DNA of 64,000 bases, taken from an uncultured Caulobacterales bacterium (GTDB lineage Bacteria > Pseudomonadota > Alphaproteobacteria > Caulobacterales > Maricaulaceae). A program made the position numbers and the translations under genes. Of the stretch, positions 28,439 through 36,140 are shown piece after piece; positions within the stretch are counted from its first letter, which is position 1, and each line of letters opens with the position of its first letter. Location: NCBI GenBank assembly GCA_937929915.1, contig CALFUN010000004.1:61320-125319 (forward strand), written 5' to 3'. The notes under the pieces were generated by a model. The model ran no database searches. It was not told the DNA's origin and saw only the letters and a program-made list of their open reading frames with translations.

Positions 28439-29179
28439 TTACTTACGCTCAACAGCAAAGCGTGCAATCGTGGCCAAACTCTCCATCTGTAGCCCTGCCC
28501 CGCCAATCAGCGCGCCATTGACATGCGGGACAGATAAAATACCGTCTGCATTGGCTGGCTTTACCGACCCGCCATATAAAATACGTATATCAGGGCCAAG
28601 TTGCGCTCGTATCGCAGCGTGCATATCGGCAATATCCTTCAATGTAGGAACCTTGCCTGTCCCAATCGCCCAGACAGGCTCATAAGCAATCACGTAATCC
28701 GCTATCTCTGGAACAGATCCCGTGATTTGCGCCTCAACAACCGATAAAGCCTGCCCTGCCTCTCTTTGCGCAAGACTTTCGCCAACGCAAATAATCGGAA
28801 TAAGCTCCGCGCGCGCGCAAGCTTTGGCTTTCGCATACACATCTGCATCTGTCTCGCCCAGCGCGCGGCGTTCTGAATGACCGACAATCACGTAATCAGC
28901 GCCGACTGATTCGAGCATTTCTGCACTTAAATCACCCGTATGCGCACCGTTTTCGTCTGCATGGCAATTTTGCGCGCCAAGCCAAATATCCTTACCCCCA
29001 CATCGCTCCATCATCGGAAATATTAATGGGGCTGGCGGGCAAATGAGAATATCAATATTCACGCGCTCTGCGGCCGGGAATATATCCTCAAATTCATAGA
29101 GTTTTTCGATCCATGACATGTCGCCATGCATTTTCCAATTTGCTGCAATTAACGGGCGAAGGTGGTTTTGATCTGTCAT
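28439..29179 (-). CDS. tpiA: Triose-phosphate isomerase
   Basis: TpiA interconverts dihydroxyacetone phosphate and glyceraldehyde 3-phosphate. The 246-residue TIM barrel shows AANWKMHG (substrate Asn/Lys), the catalytic His in VIVGHSERR, the catalytic Glu and flexible loop in AYEPVWAIGTGKVPT, and the phosphate-binding ILYGGSVKPANADG. It is divergent from ppiD with 118 bases between them, a common alphaproteobacterial arrangement. Confidence 0.97.
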   Translation of the reverse strand: MTDQNHLRPLIAANWKMHGDMSWIEKLYEFEDIFPAAERVNIDILICPPAPLIFPMMERCGGKDIWLGAQNCHADENGAHTGDLSAEMLESVGADYVIVGHSERRALGETDADVYAKAKACARAELIPIICVGESLAQREAGQALSVVEAQITGSVPEIADYVIAYEPVWAIGTGKVPTLKDIADMHAAIRAQLGPDIRILYGGSVKPANADGILSVPHVNGALIGGAGLQMESLATIARFAVERK

Positions 29180-29297
29180 GCGCTTTTACTGCGATATGCA
29201 ACTGAATTTGGCAAGCTATTCTATATCAGTTTTTCTTGTAACACGCCGCGCACCTCGCTAAGACCACCTTCGTAGTTACAGCTTTAAAGGCCTCATT

Positions 29298-31223
29298 ATG
29301 AGCAACTCCATTGGTGGTAAAATTCGCAATTTTATGGTCGCAATCCTTGTCGGCCTGCTTGTCGTCGCTTTCGCCGTATGGGGGGTTAATGATGTATTTT
29401 CGCCAAATGCGCGCGATGCTGTCGTTTCTGTCGGCAGTAAGGATGTCTCGCGGCAAGATTTCGAAACTCAGTTTTCACGTGAATTACGTAGCCTTGCGCG
29501 TGAACGCGGCGAAGGCTTGTCAAATGAAGAGGCTTACCGCCAAGGATTGCATAACCAAATCCTAAGCCGCATGGTGACAGATGCCGTGATTAGTTTAGAC
29601 GCCGACGAGCTAGGCATTGGCGTTAATCGCCGCGATGCGCGCGATTCAGTAAAAGAGGTCGAACTTTTTCAAAATGAACTTACAGGCGAGTTTTCCGAAT
29701 CTAAGCTCAATGAAATTTTGGCCCAAAACCAGATTACCCGAAAACAATTTGAGCGCGATACATTACGTGATCTGCGCCGCCGCCAAACTGTGCCTGCGAT
29801 TATTGGCGGTATCGAAGCCCCCGCGCAATTTGCGGCCAATTATTATAATTTCATCACAGAACAGCGTAGAGCGACAATTTTAGAAATTAACGAAAAAGCC
29901 GTTAACACTATCCCTGAACCTGATGATGCCACCCTAAAAGCCTATATTGAGGCCAATGCTGCAAGCTACCTTGCGCCTGAATATCGCAGCGTCATTATGA
30001 TACGGTTAGAACCGTCTGATTTCGCAGAAGATTTGGCGGTGACGGAAGAGGAATTAAAAGACGCATTTGATTATCGTGTCGAGCTTGGGCAAATCGGCTC
30101 TGCAGAAACGCGCGATGTGGTTTTAATAACAGCACCCGATGAAGAGAACGCTACAAAAGCCGCGCAAAGCCTGATGGCCGGCGAAGACCCAAGCCTTGTC
30201 GCTTCTGGCCTTGGGCTTGTTGCGCCTGATATTTACACAGCCGTTGGCCCCGACGGAATTTTTGAACCCGAAAGTGCCAAAGCCGCCTTTGAAATCGGCG
30301 AAGGTGAAAGCAAAGCCATTCTTGGAAGTCTGGGGAATTGGGTCGCCGTCTATGTCCCTGCCATTCAAGCTGCGGTCATTCCTGATTTTGAAGCCTCGAA
30401 AGATGAGTTAAGCACCACATTATTGCGCGAGAAAGCCCAAGATGCACTTTATGATGTCACGGGCAATATTGAAGATCTTGCGACAGAAGGTAAAACGCTC
30501 GAAGAAATCGCACAAGAGCTTGATCTACCTATGGCCGAATATGATTATTTTGACCGTTCAGGTAACACCCAAGACGGGCAGCCGCTTTCAGGCTTTACGG
30601 GCATTCCTGGCATTGCCACAGATGACACTGTTCTGCGCCAGATATTCACCTCCGATTTGGGCTTTGAAACAGATCTATTTGAAACAATGACTGGGGGCTA
30701 TGTGACTTTGCGGGTTGAAGACATTATCGACTCCAAGCCTCGTCCATTTGAAGAGGTCAAAACCCGCGCAGCCACTTTATGGGAAGCCGAGCAGCTAAGT
30801 GAAGCGCTTACCGAAAAATCGGTGGATTTAAATGCGCAAATACGCGGCGGAAAAACGCTTGAACAAGTCGCAGAAGAATTGGGAGATGGTGCAAATTTAA
30901 GAGAAATTGCCCTGACCCGCGCCAACCCGCCGCGCGATATTGGCGCGCAAGTGGCTGTCGGACTTTTAGAGGCCGATATTGGCGACATTATCCGCGGCGC
31001 AGGCGAAAGCCGCGCAATTATGAATATTGCAAGGCTCGATACGATTATCCCAAATGCAGACGGGCTAGCGGGGCAATTTCTTGATGTGATTCAAGAGCGC
31101 ACGACCTCGGCCATTAGCACAGATATTCAAAATGCCTATCAAGCGGCTGTATTGCGTGACAATCCGCGGCGTGAATATCCTAATCAGGTCAAATCCGCTT
31201 TGGGTATTGATACGGATAACTAA
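29298..31223 (+). CDS. ppiD: PpiD-like membrane-anchored periplasmic folding factor
   Basis: This 641-residue protein has a short cytoplasmic N-terminus, one transmembrane anchor at about 12-30 (FMVAILVGLLVVAFAVWGV), then a SurA/PpiD-like N-terminal chaperone region (VSVGSKDVSRQDFETQFSREL, with NQILSRMVTDAVISLDADELG). A parvulin-like segment sits in the middle (QIGSAETRDVVLITA), degenerate as in PpiD. It should help fold outer membrane or secreted proteins at the inner membrane. Its stop overlaps the trpE start (TAATG), so trp gene expression is tied to this gene. AAAGG precedes the ATG. Confidence 0.88.
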   Translation: MSNSIGGKIRNFMVAILVGLLVVAFAVWGVNDVFSPNARDAVVSVGSKDVSRQDFETQFSRELRSLARERGEGLSNEEAYRQGLHNQILSRMVTDAVISLDADELGIGVNRRDARDSVKEVELFQNELTGEFSESKLNEILAQNQITRKQFERDTLRDLRRRQTVPAIIGGIEAPAQFAANYYNFITEQRRATILEINEKAVNTIPEPDDATLKAYIEANAASYLAPEYRSVIMIRLEPSDFAEDLAVTEEELKDAFDYRVELGQIGSAETRDVVLITAPDEENATKAAQSLMAGEDPSLVASGLGLVAPDIYTAVGPDGIFEPESAKAAFEIGEGESKAILGSLGNWVAVYVPAIQAAVIPDFEASKDELSTTLLREKAQDALYDVTGNIEDLATEGKTLEEIAQELDLPMAEYDYFDRSGNTQDGQPLSGFTGIPGIATDDTVLRQIFTSDLGFETDLFETMTGGYVTLRVEDIIDSKPRPFEEVKTRAATLWEAEQLSEALTEKSVDLNAQIRGGKTLEQVAEELGDGANLREIALTRANPPRDIGAQVAVGLLEADIGDIIRGAGESRAIMNIARLDTIIPNADGLAGQFLDVIQERTTSAISTDIQNAYQAAVLRDNPRREYPNQVKSALGIDTDN

Positions 31224-32692
31224 TGGATACGCCGATCTATCCCGAAAAGGCGCAGATACAAAATACCGCCAAACCGCAACTCATTTACGCGCGCGTCATT
31301 AATGACCTTGATACACCCGTTTCGGCCTATTTGAAGGTTGCAAAAGGCAAGCCTTATGCGTTTTTATTCGAATCTGTTCAAGGCGGAGAGCAGCGCGGGC
31401 GTTACAGCTTTTTTGGCTTTGGCCCTGATTTAATCTGGCGCGCTTTTGGCGATAGGAGCGAAGTTTCGCGCGGCGGGGCAGATTTTGTGCCATGTGCGGG
31501 TAAACCGCTCGGCGCATTACGGGCCATTCAAGCCGAAAGCGCGTTTGATTTACCAAGCGGTATTCCGCCAATGGCAGCAGGGCTATTTGGCTATCTTGGT
31601 TATGACATGATACGGCAGGTTGAAACGCTAACCGCCGATAATGCAGACCCTATTGCCACGCCTGATGCGATTATGATACGTCCGCAAATTGTCTGTATTT
31701 TCGATCAAGTCGCGCAGGAAATCATCATAGCCTCGCCTTTATTCGGCGGCGGGACATATGAAGCTTGCGCCGCTCGCATTCGGGCCGTGATAACAGATTT
31801 AGCCCTGCCCGCTAACGCGGCGCCCGCACGCGAAATCAGCACGCCAACCATTACGCCGAAATTCGGGACATCATTGGAGAGCTTCTCAAAGCGCGTCAAA
31901 GCCGCCAAAGATTACATCCTCGCGGGAGATATATTCCAAGTCGTGATTGGCCAGAGATTTGAAGCCAAATTACCTGCACCGCCTTTTGCCCTTTACCGCG
32001 CTTTGCGGCGCATGAACCCCTCACCATTTCTATATTTTCTGGATTTTGATGACCATCAAATCATTGGCTCCAGTCCAGAAATCCTTGTACGTTTACGCGG
32101 CGGCGTAGTCACTATTCGGCCTATTGCAGGGACTCGCCCGCGCGGGAGAACAGCGGCAGAAGATTTACAGTATGAAAAAGACCTATTGGCTGACCCTAAA
32201 GAATGCGCAGAGCATCTTATGCTGCTAGATTTAGGCCGCAACGATGTGGGCCGCGTGTCCAAAGCAGGCACAGTCAATGTCACAGAACGCTTCACCATAG
32301 AGCGCTACTCCCATGTCATGCATATTGTGTCTAATGTTGAAGGGGATATTTTAAACGATATGGACGCTATATCAGCACTTTTTGCAGGCTTTCCCGCTGG
32401 CACAGTCTCGGGCGCGCCAAAGGTTCGGGCCATGGAAATTATTGACGAATTAGAGGACGAAAAGCGCGGTATTTATGCCGGTGCTGTCGGCTATATTTCC
32501 TCCAATGGTGATATGGACACGGCGATTGCACTGCGCACGGGCATTGTCAAAGACGGCATATTGCATGTGCGGGCTGGCGCTGGCATTGTCATGGATAGCG
32601 TGGCTAAATCTGAATTTGAAGAAACGCAGCACAAGGCCGCCGCCTTGTTTCGCGCCGCCGAGCAGAGCGTTAAGTTTGGAGGGAATAGCTAA
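31223..32692 (+). CDS. trpE: Anthranilate synthase component I
   Basis: TrpE converts chorismate to anthranilate using ammonia from TrpG, the first step of tryptophan synthesis. The 489-residue protein has the chorismate-binding core: DIFQVVIGQRFEA, PSPFLYFLDF, GSSPEILVRL, RPIAGTRPRG, LDLGRNDVGRV, FPAGTVSGAPKVRAMEII and RAGAGIVMDSV. The N-terminal feedback region is present. Its ATG overlaps the ppiD stop by 1 base and its stop overlaps the start of a 57-codon ORF. No leader peptide or attenuator can exist directly before it, because the upstream DNA codes for PpiD. Confidence 0.97.
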   Translation: MDTPIYPEKAQIQNTAKPQLIYARVINDLDTPVSAYLKVAKGKPYAFLFESVQGGEQRGRYSFFGFGPDLIWRAFGDRSEVSRGGADFVPCAGKPLGALRAIQAESAFDLPSGIPPMAAGLFGYLGYDMIRQVETLTADNADPIATPDAIMIRPQIVCIFDQVAQEIIIASPLFGGGTYEACAARIRAVITDLALPANAAPAREISTPTITPKFGTSLESFSKRVKAAKDYILAGDIFQVVIGQRFEAKLPAPPFALYRALRRMNPSPFLYFLDFDDHQIIGSSPEILVRLRGGVVTIRPIAGTRPRGRTAAEDLQYEKDLLADPKECAEHLMLLDLGRNDVGRVSKAGTVNVTERFTIERYSHVMHIVSNVEGDILNDMDAISALFAGFPAGTVSGAPKVRAMEIIDELEDEKRGIYAGAVGYISSNGDMDTAIALRTGIVKDGILHVRAGAGIVMDSVAKSEFEETQHKAAALFRAAEQSVKFGGNS

Positions 32693-32865
32693 TGGATGCT
32701 TATAGTCTGGGCCATGTAATCGGTTCGCTTATTATATTCCCCGGAATACCAATATTATTGGTCAGCCTATTTCTAAATCGGCAATCAAAAAAACGATTGG
32801 AGAAAGCTCGAGAGCAGCGTGCAAATGAACGATTAGAAAGACATAACAGAAAGCCAATGGAATAA
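32692..32865 (+). CDS. 57-residue single-pass membrane micro-protein between trpE and trpG
   Basis: This ORF runs ATG 32692 to TAA 32865 and fills the gap exactly: its start overlaps the trpE stop (TAATG) and its stop overlaps the trpG start (TAATG). GGAGGG lies about 9 bases before the ATG, a better site than trpG itself has. The protein has one hydrophobic segment at about 8-28 (HVIGSLIIFPGIPILLVSLFL) followed by a charged Arg/Lys/Glu/Gln-rich helix (RQSKKRLEKAREQRANERLE). No family was recognised. Exact coupling on both sides strongly suggests real translation, since trpG would otherwise start 172 bases after the trpE stop. Confidence 0.75.
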   Translation: MDAYSLGHVIGSLIIFPGIPILLVSLFLNRQSKKRLEKAREQRANERLERHNRKPME

Positions 32866-33440
32866 TGCTCCTCGTCATCGATAATTACGACAGCTTTACC
32901 TATAACCTCGTCCATTACGCCCAAGAGCTTGGCGCGGAGACGAAAGTCATTCGCAATGATGATATGGGCGCGGGGCAGGCTTTGTCCTTGGGCGCGCAAG
33001 CCGTGCTATTATCGCCTGGCCCCAAAACTCCGAATGAGGCGGGCATGTGTCTTGATTTGCTCGCGCAAGCGCCAGAGGATTTACCAATCTTGGGCATTTG
33101 TCTGGGTCAGCAATCTATTGGGCAAGCTTTTGGCGGCAAAGTCATTCGCGCTAAAAAAATTATGCACGGCAAAGTCTCGCCCATTCATCACGACAATACG
33201 GGGCTTTTTGCGGGCCTCGGCTCTCCATTTAACGCCACGCGTTATCATAGCCTCTCCGTGGAGCGCGAGAGCTTGCCAGAGAGCCTTGCCGTGAACGCAT
33301 GGACAGAGGACGGCGAGATTATGGGGCTTCGCCATATCTCTCGCCCCATACATGGCTTGCAATTCCACCCCGAGAGCATCGCCTCTGAAAATGGCCATAA
33401 GCTTATCGCGGCCTTTTTGGGCCTTGCAGGTCTGAAATAA
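32865..33440 (+). CDS. trpG: Anthranilate synthase component II (glutamine amidotransferase)
   Basis: TrpG supplies ammonia to TrpE by hydrolysing glutamine. The 191-residue class I amidotransferase has the oxyanion motif LLSPGPKTPNEAG, the nucleophile Cys near 79 in LGICLGQQSIG, and the His-Glu dyad in GLQFHPESIASENG. Its ATG overlaps the micro-ORF stop and its own stop overlaps trpD (TAATG), continuing the coupled chain. Confidence 0.97.
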   Translation: MLLVIDNYDSFTYNLVHYAQELGAETKVIRNDDMGAGQALSLGAQAVLLSPGPKTPNEAGMCLDLLAQAPEDLPILGICLGQQSIGQAFGGKVIRAKKIMHGKVSPIHHDNTGLFAGLGSPFNATRYHSLSVERESLPESLAVNAWTEDGEIMGLRHISRPIHGLQFHPESIASENGHKLIAAFLGLAGLK

Positions 33441-34396
33441 TGCAAGACTTTGCCGCGACATTGCGGGCCATTTTGCGCGGCAAGCAAGATGATACGCAAA
33501 TCCAAACATTCCTTGAGAGCTTAATCGCGCAAGGTTTGACGTCAGAGCATGTGCGTATTGGCGTAGAGATTATGCGCGAAAACATGACACCTGCCCCAAT
33601 AGATAATGCCATAGATATTGTTGGAACAGGCGGCACAGGATTGCACACCTATTCCATATCCACCGCTAGCGCATTAGTCTGCGCAGGGGCTGGCGCGCGC
33701 GTAGCCAAGCACGGCAACCGCGCCGCTTCCTCGCTTACAGGCACGGCTGATACGCTCTCAGAGCTTGGCGTGAATCTTGCTATAAGCCCGCAAATTGCTG
33801 CCCAATGTGTCGACACAGCTGGCGTAGGTTTTCTCTTTGCGCCCAATCATCACCCTGCCATGCGGTTCGTCGGGCCAGCCCGTAAAGCCATTGGCAAAAA
33901 AACCATTTTCAACCTGCTTGGCCCAATGAGCAATCCCGCCAATACCAAGCGTATGCTTGTCGGTGTGGCCGATGATGCGTGGCGGCATTTGATGGCGCAG
34001 GCTTTCGCGCAGCTTGGCATGGAGCACGTATGGGTGGTTCACGGCCATGATGGCCTTGATGAAATCACGACAACAGGACTGACATATGTGTCCGAAGTCA
34101 AAAATGGTTCTGTGAGCGAGTTCACCCTCTCCCCTGAGAGCTACGGCATTTCGCTGACCACAATCGAGAGCCTGCGCGGCGGCGACCCCGCTCATAATGC
34201 CTTGGCGCTGACGGAACTGCTCGCGGGACAACGCAGCGATTACCGAGATATTGTGCGGCTAAACTCTGGCGCGGCGCTGATGATTGCAGGCATAGCAGAT
34301 GACATAGCGCAGGGCATAGATATGGCGCAAAATTCGATTGATAGTGGCAAGGCCCGCGCGGCCTTAGATAGATTGATTGAGGTGTCCAATGGCTAA
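33440..34396 (+). CDS. trpD: Anthranilate phosphoribosyltransferase
   Basis: TrpD transfers the phosphoribosyl group of PRPP to anthranilate. The 318-residue protein shows the PRPP site DIVGTGGTGLHTYSIST, the KHGNRAASSLTGTADTLSELG region and FNLLGPMSNPANTKRMLVGV. It is a little shorter than many homologues (330-350), but no motif is missing. The start overlaps the trpG stop and the end overlaps the trpC start by 8 bases. Confidence 0.96.
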   Translation: MQDFAATLRAILRGKQDDTQIQTFLESLIAQGLTSEHVRIGVEIMRENMTPAPIDNAIDIVGTGGTGLHTYSISTASALVCAGAGARVAKHGNRAASSLTGTADTLSELGVNLAISPQIAAQCVDTAGVGFLFAPNHHPAMRFVGPARKAIGKKTIFNLLGPMSNPANTKRMLVGVADDAWRHLMAQAFAQLGMEHVWVVHGHDGLDEITTTGLTYVSEVKNGSVSEFTLSPESYGISLTTIESLRGGDPAHNALALTELLAGQRSDYRDIVRLNSGAALMIAGIADDIAQGIDMAQNSIDSGKARAALDRLIEVSNG

Positions 34397-35192
34397 CACA
34401 TTAATGGACGCCCCTGATGTATTGAAAAAAATCGCCGCCTATAAAGCCGATGAAGTCGCGGCTCTTAAAACCCGCACCACCATTGACGACTTACGGCGTG
34501 AAGCCGCAAAAAACCCTGCTCCGCGCGGCTTTACCAAGGCCATTCAAGCGGCCAGTAAGATTAAGCCTGCTTTGATTTGCGAAGTCAAAAAAGCCAGCCC
34601 GTCCAAAGGCATTATCCGCGAAGATTTTGACCCGGTCGCCATTGCCCGCGCTTACGCATCTGGCGGGGCGGCGGCTATGTCTGTTCTCACGGACGGGCCA
34701 GGATTTATGGGCAGTAATGAGATTTTTGCTGCCGTGCGCAAAGCAACTCCGCTGCCTCTGCTGCGCAAAGATTTCATGCTCGACCCCATTCAAATCGCCC
34801 AAAGCGCGGCGATGGGCGCGGATTGCATCCTCATTATTATGGCGATGATTGATGATTCTACGGCCCGCAGCCTGATGGAGGAAGCCGCAGAGCTTGGCAT
34901 GAACGCCCTCGTCGAGACCCATGATGAAGATGAACTGGCCCGCACGATAAAGCTCGGCGCGACGCTGATAGGTATAAATAACCGCGACCTGCGCACATTT
35001 GAAACCTCGCTCGACACTTTTGCCAAGCTTGCGCCCAAAATCCCAAAGACAGCGGCCCTGATTGCCGAGAGCGGTATCTTTACCCGCGATGATATTGAGG
35101 CGCTCACCGCCCAAGGCGCGCAAGGGTTTTTAATCGGGGAAAGCTTGATGCGACAGGAGGATGTCGAGGCGGCTGTAAAGGAGTTAGTTTAG
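34389..35192 (+). CDS. trpC: Indole-3-glycerol-phosphate synthase
   Basis: TrpC closes the indole ring of tryptophan. From the ATG at 34389 the protein has 267 residues (an ATG-less extension upstream is rejected). The TIM barrel carries ICEVKKASPSKGIIREDFDP, the catalytic LLRKDFMLDP, LVETHDEDEL, IGINNRDLRTF and ALIAESGIFTRDD. It is the last gene of the ppiD-trp chain. Its stop overlaps by 9 bases the end of a small gene on the other strand. In many alphaproteobacteria moaC and moeA follow trpC; here they do not. Confidence 0.97.
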   Translation: MANTLMDAPDVLKKIAAYKADEVAALKTRTTIDDLRREAAKNPAPRGFTKAIQAASKIKPALICEVKKASPSKGIIREDFDPVAIARAYASGGAAAMSVLTDGPGFMGSNEIFAAVRKATPLPLLRKDFMLDPIQIAQSAAMGADCILIIMAMIDDSTARSLMEEAAELGMNALVETHDEDELARTIKLGATLIGINNRDLRTFETSLDTFAKLAPKIPKTAALIAESGIFTRDDIEALTAQGAQGFLIGESLMRQEDVEAAVKELV

Positions 35193-35387
35193 ATGCTTCA
35201 TAGCTAAATTTATATTCGACCCTTGACCATAGACAACAGCCCTTGCAGCCAAATAAGTCTTCAATAAATCCTTTCTTGAATGTTCATGTCCAAGACTATC
35301 CTTGCAAGAAAACAATAAGTCCTTCATTAATTCATAGGCTACTTCTTCTTTAGATTTACCTGCGGCAACCACTTTATCATCTGACAT
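35184..35387 (-). CDS. Small hypothetical protein between trpC and lexA
   Basis: This ORF encodes 67 residues, acidic then mixed, predicted mainly helical (SKEEVAYELMKDLLFSCKDSLG, RKDLLKTYLAARAVVYGQGSN). AAGGAGATTTT precedes the ATG, a good ribosome-binding site. It lies where moaC-moeA commonly stand in relatives and reads against trpC, overlapping its last 9 bases. Its promoter region is shared with the lexA operator, so it could respond to LexA. No family recognised. Confidence 0.62.
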   Translation of the reverse strand: MSDDKVVAAGKSKEEVAYELMKDLLFSCKDSLGHEHSRKDLLKTYLAARAVVYGQGSNINLAMKHLN

Positions 35388-35415
35388 AAAATCTCCTTTT
35401 TATAATATCAGACTC

Positions 35416-35467
35416 TTGACAACCACAGGAACATCTGTAGAACAAAGGCAATGTTGCCACTTTGTTC
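35416..35467 (+). promoter_or_regulatory. lexA promoter and LexA box
   Basis: TTGACA (35416-35421) with a 17-base spacer points to AGAACA (35439-35444) as the -10. The SOS box GAAC-ATCTGTA-GAAC (35429-35443) overlaps spacer and -10, giving autorepression. GAACAAAG (35440-35447) and CTTTGTTC (35460-35467) add an 8-bp inverted repeat extending the operator downstream. Confidence 0.85.
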
Positions 35468-35479
35468 GGAGATACCTCT

Positions 35480-36136
35480 ATGTTGACGCAAAAGCAAAAA
35501 GACCTGCTCATTTTAATTGATACGCGGATTAAGGCCGTGGGCGTGCCGCCCTCTTATGATGAAATGAAGGACGCTTTGGGTTTGGCGAGTAAGTCGGGGA
35601 TTCACCGCTTGATTACCGCCCTTGAGGAGCGCGGTTTCATTCGCCGTCTGCCCAATAAAGCCCGCGCACTGGAAGTTTTAAAGCTTCCTGAAGGTATGGC
35701 AGGAAAGGTCGCAGATTTCGCGCCAAACGCGGCCCCAAGCGCCGCTAATGATAGTCATGAAATTCCTTTTGTTGGTAAGATTGCCGCAGGTGTACCGATT
35801 CTCGCGATTGAAGATAGCTATGCCATGGTCAATGTCCCGCCAAGCATGATGGGTAATGGTGATCATTTCGCGCTCGAGGTCGAAGGCGAGTCGATGATAA
35901 ATGCAGGTATTCTTGACGGGGATATTGTTGTTATTCGCAAAGCCAATACGGCACGCAATAATGACATCATTGTCGCCTTAGTTGACCAAGAGGAAGCCAC
36001 GCTAAAACGCCTTTACAAAACCTCGCAAGGCATTGAACTTATTGCAGAAAACCCTGACTTCCCCACTCGAACTTACGGCCCTGACCGTGTCGAAGTACAA
36101 GGCGTGTTGGTTGGCCTTGTTCGCAATTATCAATAG
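35480..36136 (+). CDS. lexA: SOS repressor LexA
   Basis: LexA represses DNA-damage genes and self-cleaves when stimulated by RecA filaments. The 218-residue protein has an N-terminal winged helix ([23 protein letters not shown]), the cleavage site Ala103-Gly104 (GKIAAGVPI), catalytic Ser138 (EGESMINAG) and Lys176 (EATLKRL). The ATG at 35480 has CGGAG ahead; a TTG 6 codons upstream lies inside the operator and is rejected. LexA boxes precede this gene, recA and the 31-aa ORF before dnaE. It converges on comEC with 4 bases between. Confidence 0.98.
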   Translation: MLTQKQKDLLILIDTRIKAVGVPPSYDEMKDALGLASKSGIHRLITALEERGFIRRLPNKARALEVLKLPEGMAGKVADFAPNAAPSAANDSHEIPFVGKIAAGVPILAIEDSYAMVNVPPSMMGNGDHFALEVEGESMINAGILDGDIVVIRKANTARNNDIIVALVDQEEATLKRLYKTSQGIELIAENPDFPTRTYGPDRVEVQGVLVGLVRNYQ

Positions 36137-36140
36137 GACT

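Noticed and set aside
28385..28440. CCAAG / CTTGG hairpin and two TTAA motifs near the tpiA end
   Set aside because: The stem is only 5 bp with no U-tract, and the TTAA motifs are 9 bases apart rather than 7.
31150..31230. Possible trp leader peptide or attenuator before trpE
   Set aside because: The sequence is coding (C-terminus of PpiD) and overlaps the trpE start; there is no Trp-codon run or terminator hairpin.
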